DNA of 48,583 nucleotides from Pseudomonadales bacterium. Its GTDB lineage: Bacteria > Pseudomonadota > Gammaproteobacteria > Pseudomonadales > JAHRWD01. The stretch's first letter is position 1; every line of letters begins with the position of its first letter. Made by a program: the position numbers and the translations under genes. Below the pieces are notes generated by a model. It saw only the letters and a list, made by a program, of their open reading frames with translations, was not told the origin of the DNA and ran no database searches. The stretch is from NCBI GenBank assembly GCA_019090315.1, contig JAHRWD010000074.1:1-48583 (forward strand), in the 5' to 3' direction. Positions 34,972 to 43,476 of the stretch are shown piece by piece.

Positions 34972-35781
34972 ATCTCATCTGATTTTGACCTATTCCGGAT
35001 TTTTCTATTAAATACCTGCGGCATTTCTCTTTCAGAAAACCAGGAATATTTGGTCGAAAATAGACTGCAAAAGGTAAGAGAGCAGTACCAGTTACCATCC
35101 CTTTCAGAAATCGTTCAGCGAATAAAATCAGGGCGCGGAAAAGAGCTGGAGATGGCGGTTATTGAAGCAATGACCACCAACGAAACCCTCTGGTTTCGTG
35201 ATCAACACCCATTTTCCAACCTTACCGAAAAGATCCTTCCAGAGCTTACCAGTAGAAGTTCATCTGTAAAAATATGGTCCGCTGCCTGCTCTACTGGTCA
35301 GGAACCGTATTCGATAGCGATGACTATACAGGAGTATTTGAGACGTAATTCGGAAAAAAAACTGAGCTACCGTATCCTCGCTACCGATATTTCGGAGCAT
35401 GCACTGGATCGATGCCGTAATGGGGTTTACGATGAATATGATCTCGGTCGAGGTCTTTCAACAGAGCAAAGAATGCAGTATTTTGAGCCTCAATCTGGCC
35501 ATAAGCTACGAGTAAAGCAAACGCTTCGTCACTCCATTAAGTTTGAACCTCTAAATCTGATACACAGCTTTAAACAGCTTGGCACCTTTGATCTGGTTTT
35601 CTGTCGTAATGTACTTATCTATTTTCCAATATTGGTAAAAAACGATATTTTACAGCGTATCCATAATTCACTCCGCCCCGGTGGGTATTTATTGCTAGGC
35701 TCTTCTGAAAATGTGGGCGATTTAAGGGATATGTTTGACATGATTCCATGTGACATCGGGATTGTGTACCAAAAACGATAG
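34972..35781 (+). CDS. cheR: Chemotaxis protein methyltransferase CheR, apparently starting at a non-canonical ATC codon
   Basis: CheR methylates glutamates of chemoreceptors using S-adenosylmethionine. The catalytic domain is clear: AMTTNETLWFRDQHPF, WSAACSTGQEPYSIAM (SAM loop), LATDISEHALDRCRNGVYDEYD, FDLVFCRNVLIYF and GGYLLLGSSENV. The first standard start codon in frame is a TTG at 35050, which would cut away part of the N-terminal helical domain. The frame is open upstream to a TGA and reads SSDFDLFRIFLLNTCGISL followed by SENQEYLVENRL, a perfectly normal CheR N-terminus. It begins right after an ATC at 34972-34974. AGGAG lies exactly 8 nt before that ATC. I therefore annotate 269 aa from ATC; a base-call error or true mutation of ATG is the alternative. 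Confidence 0.85.
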   Translation: MSSDFDLFRIFLLNTCGISLSENQEYLVENRLQKVREQYQLPSLSEIVQRIKSGRGKELEMAVIEAMTTNETLWFRDQHPFSNLTEKILPELTSRSSSVKIWSAACSTGQEPYSIAMTIQEYLRRNSEKKLSYRILATDISEHALDRCRNGVYDEYDLGRGLSTEQRMQYFEPQSGHKLRVKQTLRHSIKFEPLNLIHSFKQLGTFDLVFCRNVLIYFPILVKNDILQRIHNSLRPGGYLLLGSSENVGDLRDMFDMIPCDIGIVYQKR

Positions 35782-36124
35782 CGTTTCATTTTCCGTCTGG
35801 ATCCATCATTGCCTAAACCCGGTGGATTTCCATCTTCAGTTGCTAGTCACCCCCTTTTAAATTCATATCCTAAGGCAATTCTTAGCCTTATCGCAGTATT
35901 TCATATCGATAGTTTTACGCCAACATCGTTAGTTTTTTGATCTTGCCGCTTCGTTGCCGCAGGCGGAAATGAGTTGCCATATTTGTCCGAAAACCCCAAT
36001 CTTTTATTGCATTTCTGCGCGTAACATACTGATAAAAAACAATTAACTATTCTGGCATGTGGTTTGCTTTGACTATAGCTAAATAGCACGCCGCAACGAA
36101 AATTTCGGGTTTAAGAGAACAGAT
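35782..36124. other. Intergenic region cheR-flgB
   Basis: The 343-bp stretch carries no credible gene. It contains the sigma-54 promoter of flgB at its distal end (36053-36068). No clear terminator for cheR is visible, so read-through into flgB is possible. The remainder shows only AT-rich sequence and a small CCGCAGGCGG palindrome near 35960. Confidence 0.5.
36053..36068 (+). promoter_or_regulatory. Sigma-54 (RpoN) -24/-12 promoter of the flgB operon
   Basis: TGGCATG-TGGT-TTGCT matches the consensus TGGCACG-N4-TTGCW, with GG and GC exactly 12 bp apart. It would start transcription around 36080, about 45 nt before flgB. In related bacteria FleQ and FleR activate such middle flagellar promoters; no activator site was identified here. 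Confidence 0.88.
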
Positions 36125-36532
36125 ATGGCAATTAGTTTTGAAAGAGGGTTCGGGATACATGATACAGCGCTGCAAGTAAGTGCTCGTCGTGCTGAAGTGA
36201 TTGCCAATAACCTGGCTAACAGTGAAACACCGGATTTTAAAGCACGTGACATCGATTTTAAATCGATTTTGAAAGCAGAAAGCGAGGGACGTAGTGATAC
36301 GTTTCAGATGCAAAAAACACAGCGTGGACATATGCAGGCATCCAGTTCAAATTTTGGTGTTCAAAATGATATTAAGTATCGGGTGCCTAACGCAAGTGGG
36401 TTAAACGGTAACACCGTTGAAGAGCATATTGAACATGCGGAATACGCAAAAAATGCGCTTCGCTATCAGTCGGAATTTACATTTTTAAATAGTCGGGTTC
36501 GTGGCCTGATTGGTGCGATAAAAGGAGAATAA
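36125..36532 (+). CDS. flgB: Flagellar basal-body rod protein FlgB
   Basis: The 135-aa rod protein contains ALQVSARRAEVIANNLANSETPDFKARDIDFKSIL, the N-terminal rod-protein motif (NLAN..TP.FKA.D), and a helical C-terminus (EHIEHAEYAKNALRYQSEFTFLNSRVRGLIGAI). It is the first gene of the long flg operon, directly under the sigma-54 promoter; flgC follows after 2 bp. Confidence 0.97.
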   Translation: MAISFERGFGIHDTALQVSARRAEVIANNLANSETPDFKARDIDFKSILKAESEGRSDTFQMQKTQRGHMQASSSNFGVQNDIKYRVPNASGLNGNTVEEHIEHAEYAKNALRYQSEFTFLNSRVRGLIGAIKGE

Positions 36533-36534
36533 TT

Positions 36535-36960
36535 ATGGCATTAACCAATATTTTTGACATGAGCGGTTCAGCAATGACGGCTCAAACCGGTCGGCTGAAT
36601 GCGATTGCCAGCAACATGGCAAACGCCGAAACCATAAGCGGCACCGAGGAGGGTGCATACCGTGCACAACGGGCAGTGTTTAAGGCAGCCCTGAATGAAG
36701 CAGGAGCCGGTTTTGCCAATGATTCAAAAAAAGGGGCAGCGGTAACCAGTGAGATGGTAGAAAGTCAGGCACCGATTATTCGTAGATATGAACCAGGTCA
36801 TCCGCTGGCTGATGAGACTGGACATATATACACGTCCAACGTAAATGTAATGGAAGAGATGGCGGAGATGATTGCATCATCGCGCAGCTTCCAGATGAAT
36901 AGTGACGCGATGAACACCGCTAAACAACTGGTTCAAAAAGTTTTGACCCTTGGTCAGTAA
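36535..36960 (+). CDS. flgC: Flagellar basal-body rod protein FlgC
   Basis: The 141-aa product has FDMSGSAMTAQTGRLNAIASNMANAETISG at the N-terminus and the FlgC C-terminal signature GHIYTSNVNVMEEMAEMIASSRSFQMNSDAMNTAKQLVQKVLTLGQ. It forms part of the proximal rod. An AAGGAG-like site overlaps the end of flgB, and the genes are 2 bp apart. Confidence 0.97.
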   Translation: MALTNIFDMSGSAMTAQTGRLNAIASNMANAETISGTEEGAYRAQRAVFKAALNEAGAGFANDSKKGAAVTSEMVESQAPIIRRYEPGHPLADETGHIYTSNVNVMEEMAEMIASSRSFQMNSDAMNTAKQLVQKVLTLGQ

Positions 36961-36993
36961 CCAGTCCACGAATTTTAGATCAGGAAAATAGAG

Positions 36994-37662
36994 ATGATAG
37001 ATACAAATTATGGCACTACTGACATTCGGACTGCCGCAGAACTCAACGCAGCTAGCGCGGATAAAAGCAAAGAACTGGGTCAAAACGAATTTTTGAAATT
37101 GATGATTGCACAGCTTGAGCATCAAGACCCGTTAAGTCCTCAGGACGGTGGCGAGTTTGTTGCACAGCTCGCGCAGTTTAGCTCGGTAGAAGGTATCGAG
37201 AAGCTAAACAACTCTGTCAGTAGTGCGGTCAGTTCCTTTCAATCCAGCCAGGCGCTGCAGGCCACTTCGATGATAGGTCGTTCGGTCAGGATCGAATCAA
37301 ACTCGGCGTTATTAGGCAGCTCAGGTTCCATTGCTGGAAGTTATGAACTTCCATCAAGTAGTCAAAAAGTGGAGATAGAGATCAACAACAGCAGTGGCGA
37401 GCTGGTTCGTAAAATCAATGTTGGCCCACAACCACAGGGTACATTCTCTTTTGAGTGGGATGGCTTGAAGGATGATGGAAGCGTGGCAGAACAGGGAAAT
37501 TATCAAGTTGACGTACAGGCATCAATAGCCGGCGAAAATTATGAATTGCGTACCTTTATGGATGGCAATGTAGACAGTGTCACCATGCAGGGCAATACAT
37601 TAGCACTAAATATTGGCGGTATCGGTACCGTCTCCGTTGATCAAGTTAGAGAAATTAAATAA
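36994..37662 (+). CDS. flgD: Flagellar hook assembly scaffold protein FlgD
   Basis: The 222-aa product carries the export/capping segment ELGQNEFLKLMIAQLEHQDPLSPQDGGEFVAQLAQFSSVEGIEKLN and a C-terminal Ig/Tudor-like half (VRKINVGPQPQGTFSFEWDGLKDDG, MDGNVDSVTMQGNTLALNIGG). FlgD caps the growing hook so that FlgE can polymerise, and is then replaced by FlgK. It lies between flgC and flgE in the usual order. Confidence 0.96.
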   Translation: MIDTNYGTTDIRTAAELNAASADKSKELGQNEFLKLMIAQLEHQDPLSPQDGGEFVAQLAQFSSVEGIEKLNNSVSSAVSSFQSSQALQATSMIGRSVRIESNSALLGSSGSIAGSYELPSSSQKVEIEINNSSGELVRKINVGPQPQGTFSFEWDGLKDDGSVAEQGNYQVDVQASIAGENYELRTFMDGNVDSVTMQGNTLALNIGGIGTVSVDQVREIK

Positions 37663-37684
37663 TTCAGGTATATAGGAGAAAACT

Positions 37685-38914
37685 ATGTCATTTAACTCAG
37701 CTTTGAGTGGGCTTCGAGCCGCTTCCAGTGACCTCAGTGTTACTGGAAACAATATAGCGAATGCCAGCACCGTTGGTTTTAAGAGTTCTCGGGCGGAATT
37801 TGCAGATGTCTATGCAAACAGTCAGATCGGCTCAGGATCCAACGCCATCGGTAGCGGCGTAGTCGTTTCAGATGTCGCCCAGCAATTTAGCCAGGGAACC
37901 GTTAACTTTACTGGAAACGCACTAGATTTGGGTGTAAACGGTAGCGGTTTTTTTGTGTTTAATGATGGCGGTGCAACCAGCTACTCGCGCGCTGGTGCAT
38001 TGGGGCAGGATAAAGATGGTTTTATAGTGAATGACAACGGCTCCAGACTACAGGGCTTTACCGTAAATTCTGCCGGTGATGTAAGCGGAAGTCTTTCTGA
38101 TATTCAGATTACTACCGCCAGCTTGCCACCCCAGGCTACCGGCGTACTCACAAGCGAAGTAAGCCTTGATGCATCTGAGGCTATCATCGACCCACTAGCC
38201 ATTCCATTTAATTCGGCTGATCAATCAACCTACAGCGCGGCAACCTCTCTGTCGATTTACGACAGTTTGGGTAACTCACACGTATTGACTGAATACTTCA
38301 TAAAACGTGGCGAAAACGACTGGGATATGATTATCCAGGTTGATAATGCGGATATAGGCGCAGGCGGAACAGAGGAACAAATCGATATCACTTTTAACAG
38401 TGACGGGTCGATTCAGTCACCTTTGACCACAGTTTCAATAGCAAACTGGGATCCAGGTACCGGTGCAACAACACCCTCACCTTTTACCCTGGATCTGAAT
38501 AATACAACGCAGTTTGGTAGCGCCTTTGAAGTGAACGATTTCTCTCAGGATGGTTTTACCACAGGTCGCCTGGTTGGGCTGGATGTTGCGGATGGAGGGT
38601 CTCTGTTTGCCCGCTATACCAACGGCCAATCTCAAACATTAGCGGTCATTGGTCTGGCCAATTTCAATAACCCCCAGGGACTCAGTCAAACAGGTGGAAC
38701 CAGCTGGACTGAAACGTTTGATTCAGGACCTGCTTCTGTCGGCATTCCAGGTACTGGATCATTCGGTGTTGTTCAGTCAGGTGTTCTGGAGGAATCAAAC
38801 GTCGAGATTTCCGAAGAGTTGGTGCGGTTAATTATTGCCCAGCGTAACTACCAGGCCAATGCAAAAACGATTGAGGCAGAAAACACCGTGACCCAATCTA
38901 TTCTGAATTTATAA
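37685..38914 (+). CDS. flgE: Flagellar hook protein FlgE
   Basis: The 409-aa product starts MSFNSALSGLRAASSDLSVTGNNIANASTVGFKSSRAEFADVY and ends SNVEISEELVRLIIAQRNYQANAKTIEAENTVTQSILNL, the conserved D0 domains of hook protein. The middle (FVFNDGGATSYSRAGALGQDKDGFIVN; a D2-like beta domain) is hook-specific. The length is typical of gammaproteobacterial hooks. AGGAG precedes the ATG. Confidence 0.97.
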   Translation: MSFNSALSGLRAASSDLSVTGNNIANASTVGFKSSRAEFADVYANSQIGSGSNAIGSGVVVSDVAQQFSQGTVNFTGNALDLGVNGSGFFVFNDGGATSYSRAGALGQDKDGFIVNDNGSRLQGFTVNSAGDVSGSLSDIQITTASLPPQATGVLTSEVSLDASEAIIDPLAIPFNSADQSTYSAATSLSIYDSLGNSHVLTEYFIKRGENDWDMIIQVDNADIGAGGTEEQIDITFNSDGSIQSPLTTVSIANWDPGTGATTPSPFTLDLNNTTQFGSAFEVNDFSQDGFTTGRLVGLDVADGGSLFARYTNGQSQTLAVIGLANFNNPQGLSQTGGTSWTETFDSGPASVGIPGTGSFGVVQSGVLEESNVEISEELVRLIIAQRNYQANAKTIEAENTVTQSILNL

Positions 38915-38963
38915 ACAGGTTGATTGAAGACAACGGGAACAAGTTAGGAAAACGGAGTCCGAC

Positions 38964-39704
38964 GTGGAAAAAGCACTATATACATTAATGACCGGCGCAA
39001 ACCGAAGTTTGCAGGCTCAGGCTGTTTTTGCAAACAACCTCGCGAATATTAATACCGTCGGATTTCGGGCAGATTTGATTGATGCTACCAGGATCGTAGA
39101 TGAGCCTGTAACACCCGGCCAGAAATATACCGAATCTGATACCGCAAGAAAAAGTGATTTTTCGGTCGGTCAAATTGAAGAAACTGGGCGAGTTCTGGAT
39201 ATCGCAATTGCCACTGAAGGATTCTTCGCCGTCCAGGCAGCGGATGGTACCGAAGCCTATACCCGAGCAGGAGACCTGCAAATAGACAGCAGTGGATTAC
39301 TGATTACAGGTCGAGGTGATTTTGTACTTGGAGATGGAGGCCCCATTTCGATTCCAACCGCCGAAAAAATATCAATTGGTGCTGACGGTACTATCTCTGT
39401 CCAGGAGCTGGGGCAGAATGTTGCCAGCGTAGTAGAGATTGATCGTATTAAGTTGGTCAAGCCGGAAATCGCTCAGTTGAGCAAAGGTGCGGATGGACTG
39501 TTTCGGATTGCGGCAGGCCAAAAGGTTGAAGAGGACGCTTCTGTCCAGATAAGGTCTGGATTCGTTGAACGCAGCAATGTAAATGCAGTATCGATGCTAA
39601 CCGATATTATCGCATCGGCCAGGCAATTTGAGATGCAAGTGAAGGCAATGAAAACGGTTGAAGAAAATTCTGAATCTTCGGCACGTATTATGCAGATGTC
39701 TTAA
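38964..39704 (+). CDS. flgF: Flagellar basal-body rod protein FlgF
   Basis: The 246-aa product has the rod-type N-terminus TLMTGANRSLQAQAVFANNLANINTVGFRADLIDA, the FFAVQAADGTEAYTRAGDLQIDSSGLLIT block and a C-terminus ERSNVNAVSMLTDIIASARQFEMQVKAM. It is distinguished from FlgG by its shorter length and its position before flgG. It starts with a GTG at 38964, with GGAG upstream. Confidence 0.95.
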   Translation: MEKALYTLMTGANRSLQAQAVFANNLANINTVGFRADLIDATRIVDEPVTPGQKYTESDTARKSDFSVGQIEETGRVLDIAIATEGFFAVQAADGTEAYTRAGDLQIDSSGLLITGRGDFVLGDGGPISIPTAEKISIGADGTISVQELGQNVASVVEIDRIKLVKPEIAQLSKGADGLFRIAAGQKVEEDASVQIRSGFVERSNVNAVSMLTDIIASARQFEMQVKAMKTVEENSESSARIMQMS

Positions 39705-39777
39705 ATATGGATGATGAAGTGTCAAAAAAACAGATATCAAAAAATATTCAAATCGAATTTGTAGAGGTTAGGTGGTC

Positions 39778-40563
39778 ATGAACGGAGCACTATGGGTAGC
39801 AAAAACTGGATTAACGGCACAGGATGCTTCACTACGCACCATATCCAATAATTTGGCAAACGTTGCGACGGTTGGGTTTAAAAAAGATCGTGCAGTATTC
39901 CAGGATCTTTTTTATCAAATTGATCGACAGCCAGGTGCGCAGTCTTCTCAGAGCACCCAATTACCTTCGGGTTTGCAATTGGGTACTGGCGTGAAAACCG
40001 TCGGTACACAAAAATTGTTTACCAATGGAACGCTTCAGGTGACCGGGGAATCCCTTGATGTGGCAATTAATGGGCGTGGGTTTTTTCAGGTAGTGTCACC
40101 GGACGGCGAGCTTAACTATACCCGCGACGGTCAGTTTCACCTTGATCCCGATGGCCAATTGGTGACCGCAAACGGATACGTGCTGGAACCGGCGATTGCT
40201 ATTCCTGCGGACACACAAACCGTGACGATTGGTGAGGACGGAATTGTAACTGTGGTTCAGGCCGACAACAGCGCGCCAAGTCAAATCGGCACTATACAGA
40301 TAGCTGATTTTGTCAATCCCGCCGGACTACAGGCACAGGGGCAAAATCTGTTTGTTGAAACCGCCGCCAGTGGTTCTGCAATTGTTGGTACGCCGGGGTT
40401 AACCGGTTTCGGCGGCCTCAAGCAGGGGGCATTGGAAAACTCCAATGTAAATGTGGTTGAAGAGTTGGTAAGCATGATCTCAACCCAGCGCGCATATGAA
40501 ATTAATTCAAAAGTCATATCAACTGCAGATCAGATGCTCCAGTACGTTAATCAAAACCTGTAG
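39778..40563 (+). CDS. flgG: Flagellar distal rod protein FlgG
   Basis: The 261-aa product starts at ATG 39778 (MNGALWVAKTGLTAQ), with AGAGGTTAGGTG ahead; a GTG two codons upstream is in frame but less likely. Conserved parts are TGLTAQDASLRTISNNLANVATVGFKKDRAVFQDLFYQ and GALENSNVNVVEELVSMISTQRAYEINSKVISTADQMLQYVNQNL, which define the distal rod protein. It forms the drive shaft on which the hook is built. Confidence 0.97.
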   Translation: MNGALWVAKTGLTAQDASLRTISNNLANVATVGFKKDRAVFQDLFYQIDRQPGAQSSQSTQLPSGLQLGTGVKTVGTQKLFTNGTLQVTGESLDVAINGRGFFQVVSPDGELNYTRDGQFHLDPDGQLVTANGYVLEPAIAIPADTQTVTIGEDGIVTVVQADNSAPSQIGTIQIADFVNPAGLQAQGQNLFVETAASGSAIVGTPGLTGFGGLKQGALENSNVNVVEELVSMISTQRAYEINSKVISTADQMLQYVNQNL

Positions 40564-40598
40564 GCAGTATATAGATGAACTATGGAGGTGGGAGCACG

Positions 40599-41297
40599 AT
40601 GAACAAAATCCAGGTATCAAGCAAAGTTTACCCTGGTCTGTTATCGCTGATAGTAGTCCTGTTGTCAGGATGCGTAACCATATCGGAAGAGAAACCTGAT
40701 GATCCGGCTTACGCTCCAGTTGCACTGGAAAAATTGATACCACCACCCGCTCAGGGTGGGTCACTGTTCCAGGATAACTTTGGAATCTCCTTATATGACG
40801 ATCACAAAGCATATCGGATTGGTGACATCATTACCGTAACACTCAATGAAAACACCTCATCATCGAAAACAGCCGATACCAAAGTTGAACGAGAATCTGA
40901 GACTACTCTGGTAGATCCAGTTGTGTTTGGACAGGGCCTACATGGATGGGGATACAACTTCGGGTTTGGTCTCAATTCAAAAAATGAATTTGAAGGTAAG
41001 GCTGGTAGTGATCAAAGCAATAGCCTGATGGGCAGTATTACCGTTACCGTGGTAAACGTATTACCAAACGGCGTACTAAAAATACGTGGCGAAAAATGGA
41101 TTGCGCTGAATCAGGGCGAAGAATATATCCGTATTAGTGGCATGATCAGAACCGAGGATATCTCCTCAAATAATGAAGTGTCATCGATGCGTGTTGCGGA
41201 TGCGAGAATTTCATACGGAGGTGTGGGAGCACTCGCCGATGCCAATGCACAGGGCTGGCTTGGCAGGTTTTTCAACAGTAAGTGGTGGCCGTGGTGA
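40599..41297 (+). CDS. flgH: Flagellar L-ring protein FlgH (lipoprotein)
   Basis: The 232-aa product starts at ATG 40599 after GGAGGTGGGAG. The N-terminus has a lipoprotein signal with lipobox LLSGC, so it is acylated and anchored in the outer membrane. Family blocks are [67 protein letters not shown] and [19 protein letters not shown] ([14 protein letters not shown]), ending [13 protein letters not shown]. The ring forms the outer-membrane bushing of the flagellum. Confidence 0.97.
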   Translation: MNKIQVSSKVYPGLLSLIVVLLSGCVTISEEKPDDPAYAPVALEKLIPPPAQGGSLFQDNFGISLYDDHKAYRIGDIITVTLNENTSSSKTADTKVERESETTLVDPVVFGQGLHGWGYNFGFGLNSKNEFEGKAGSDQSNSLMGSITVTVVNVLPNGVLKIRGEKWIALNQGEEYIRISGMIRTEDISSNNEVSSMRVADARISYGGVGALADANAQGWLGRFFNSKWWPW

Positions 41298-41338
41298 TTA
41301 CAATTTTATATTCAATAAATGCGATGGCTAAAACGTAT

Positions 41339-42442
41339 ATGAAACGACTTTTGAAACCATTCATGTATTGCATGATGGCGTTGGCCATTGTACAGCCATT
41401 GCAAGCGGAACGACTGAAAGATATAGCCAGTATATCGGGGGTGCGTAGCAACGCCCTGGTAGGCTATGGGCTTGTAGTAGGCCTAAACGGTACCGGTGAC
41501 AAAACACCTTTTACCGATCAAACCTTCATTAACATGATGAACAAAATGGGAATTACAATTCCTCCAAATATTAATCCAAAATTAAAAAATATTGCTGCGG
41601 TTTCGATACATGCTGAACTTCCAGCGTTTGCCAAGCCAGGTCAGACCATAGATGTAACCGTCTCGTCCATTGGTAATGCCAAAAGTTTGCGAGGTGGTAG
41701 TCTTTTAATGACCCCGCTTAAAGCGATAGATGGAAAAGTGTATGCGATCTCCCAGGGAAGTTTGGTGGTGGCAGGTTTTGATGCGGGTGGTGCGGATGGA
41801 TCTCGTATTACGGTAAATGTACCCAGTACTGGTCGCATACCCAGTGGTGCGGTGGTTGAAAAAACCGTGGCGACACCTTTTTATTCCAGTGACCATATCG
41901 TTTTTAATCTGGATCGTTCTGATTTTACCACTGCAAAAAGGGTAACGGATCAGATTAATGATTATCTTGGTCCGGATATCGCACAGGCGATGGACAGTAC
42001 ATCTATCAAAGTTACGGCACCAAGGGACCCAAATCAGCGAGTACTATTTCTATCGGTTCTTGAAAATCTTCAGGTTATATCGGGAGAAGCGTCAGCTAAA
42101 GTGATCATCAATTCCCGAACCGGAACTATTGTAATCGGTCAGCACGTAACAGTTGCGTCCGCAGCCATTACCCACGGAAGTTTGACCGTTACCATTACCG
42201 AGAATTATGAAGTTAGCCAACCCGAGGCGTTTTCCGAGAATGGTAGAACCGTGGTCACGCCGCGTAGTGATATTCAGGCACAGGAAGGCGATGGCCATAT
42301 GTTTCTATTTGGTCCAGGTGTATCCCTTAGTACGATCGTTCAGGCGGTCAACCAGGTGGGTGCCGCGCCCAGTGATTTAATGGCTATTTTGGAAGCTTTG
42401 AAGCAAGCGGGTGCTTTAAAGGCTGACCTTATCGTGATTTGA
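41339..42442 (+). CDS. flgI: Flagellar P-ring protein FlgI
   Basis: The product, about 367 aa, has a signal peptide ([20 protein letters not shown]) cleaved near [24 protein letters not shown]. The remainder matches Flg[65 protein letters not shown], and the end [20 protein letters not shown]. The frame is open upstream to 41282, overlapping flgH, and an in-frame ATG exists at 41324. I prefer 41339 because it gives the normal signal peptide. The protein builds the peptidoglycan-embedded ring with help from FlgA. Confidence 0.95.
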   Translation: MKRLLKPFMYCMMALAIVQPLQAERLKDIASISGVRSNALVGYGLVVGLNGTGDKTPFTDQTFINMMNKMGITIPPNINPKLKNIAAVSIHAELPAFAKPGQTIDVTVSSIGNAKSLRGGSLLMTPLKAIDGKVYAISQGSLVVAGFDAGGADGSRITVNVPSTGRIPSGAVVEKTVATPFYSSDHIVFNLDRSDFTTAKRVTDQINDYLGPDIAQAMDSTSIKVTAPRDPNQRVLFLSVLENLQVISGEASAKVIINSRTGTIVIGQHVTVASAAITHGSLTVTITENYEVSQPEAFSENGRTVVTPRSDIQAQEGDGHMFLFGPGVSLSTIVQAVNQVGAAPSDLMAILEALKQAGALKADLIVI

Positions 42443-42452
42443 GGGCTGTCCT

Positions 42453-43433
42453 GTGGATTATCTGAGTTCTGTAGATTCCTATACTGATTTCTCTGGCCTT
42501 GATCGATTAAAACTCAAGGGTAAAGAGGGTGAAGATGGTTCGATTCGGGAAGTGGCTCGTCAGCTAGAGTCAATCTTCCTGAATCAGTTGTTGAAATCAA
42601 TGCGACAGGCTACCGAAGGTTTTTCAGAGGGTAGTTTTCTCAGCAGCAACCAGACAAAAATGTATGACCAGATGCTGGATAGCCAACTAAGTGTCAGCCT
42701 GACCAAAGGCGCAGGTATTGGCCTTGCGGATACCATCGTCAAGCAGCTTTCCGGTGCACAGGATGGATCAATTGAAAAGGGAGATAAAGAACCAGTTCAA
42801 AATACAGGCGCTGATATCCGTACATTGATATCCGATGCCCGAAGATTATCAGTCTCTGCCAAGATGGCTAACCTGGAGCCTGTTGCGAAACTCGCTGTAC
42901 AAAAAACTAACGATTCAGATTTTCCAGTTACCGATATTTTGAAAGTACCTACTACTCCGGATGAATTTATCCAGTGGGTATATCCCCATGCGGTAGATGC
43001 AGCAAAGGAACTAGGGGTTTCTCCTAAAGTGCTAGTTGCACAGTCAGCTTTGGAAACCGGTTGGGGGCAAAAACCAATTGTTACTGCGGAGGGACGCAAT
43101 AGCCATAACCTGTTTGGTATTAAAGCGGATAGTCGTTGGTCTGGTGAGAATACATCTATAACCACGTTGGAATATCGAGAGGGTATCGCCAACAAAGAGC
43201 GCGCGAATTTCAGAGTATACGATTCCGTTAAAGAGAGCTTGCAAGATTACGTACAGTTTCTAAAGACAAACCCTCGTTACAAGCAAGCGATTGAAAATTC
43301 CGATGATCCTGAGAAATTTACCCAGTCGCTGATGGAAGCAGGTTATGCGACTGATCCCAAATACGCTGAAAAAATTATGGGAATTTTTGATGGAAAACTA
43401 TTGAACAGAATAATAGGAGTGATGGATCGATGA
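42453..43433 (+). CDS. flgJ: Flagellar rod assembly protein/muramidase FlgJ
   Basis: The 326-aa, two-domain protein. The N-terminal rod-binding domain (residues ~25-105) has VARQLESIFLNQLLKSMRQATEGFSEGSFLSSNQTKMYDQMLDSQLS. The C-terminal peptidoglycan hydrolase domain (~170-320) has VLVAQSALETGWGQKPI with catalytic Glu201, then HNLFGIKADSRWSGENTSITTLEYREG. FlgJ opens the cell wall for the growing rod. It starts with GTG 42453, 10 bp after flgI. Domain order is the one seen in gammaproteobacteria. Confidence 0.96.
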   Translation: MDYLSSVDSYTDFSGLDRLKLKGKEGEDGSIREVARQLESIFLNQLLKSMRQATEGFSEGSFLSSNQTKMYDQMLDSQLSVSLTKGAGIGLADTIVKQLSGAQDGSIEKGDKEPVQNTGADIRTLISDARRLSVSAKMANLEPVAKLAVQKTNDSDFPVTDILKVPTTPDEFIQWVYPHAVDAAKELGVSPKVLVAQSALETGWGQKPIVTAEGRNSHNLFGIKADSRWSGENTSITTLEYREGIANKERANFRVYDSVKESLQDYVQFLKTNPRYKQAIENSDDPEKFTQSLMEAGYATDPKYAEKIMGIFDGKLLNRIIGVMDR

Positions 43434-43476
43434 AATACCATCAGCTCTCGCTAGTAGCCGTACAGGTACTAAAATA

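Noticed and set aside
35050..35781. cheR starting at TTG 35050
   Set aside because: Removes the conserved N-terminal helical segment that is present in frame upstream, and the GGA before it is only about 5 nt away.
43434..43476. Separate promoter for flgK-flgL
   Set aside because: The short gap after flgJ shows no sigma-28 or sigma-54 match, so read-through from flgB is the simpler reading.
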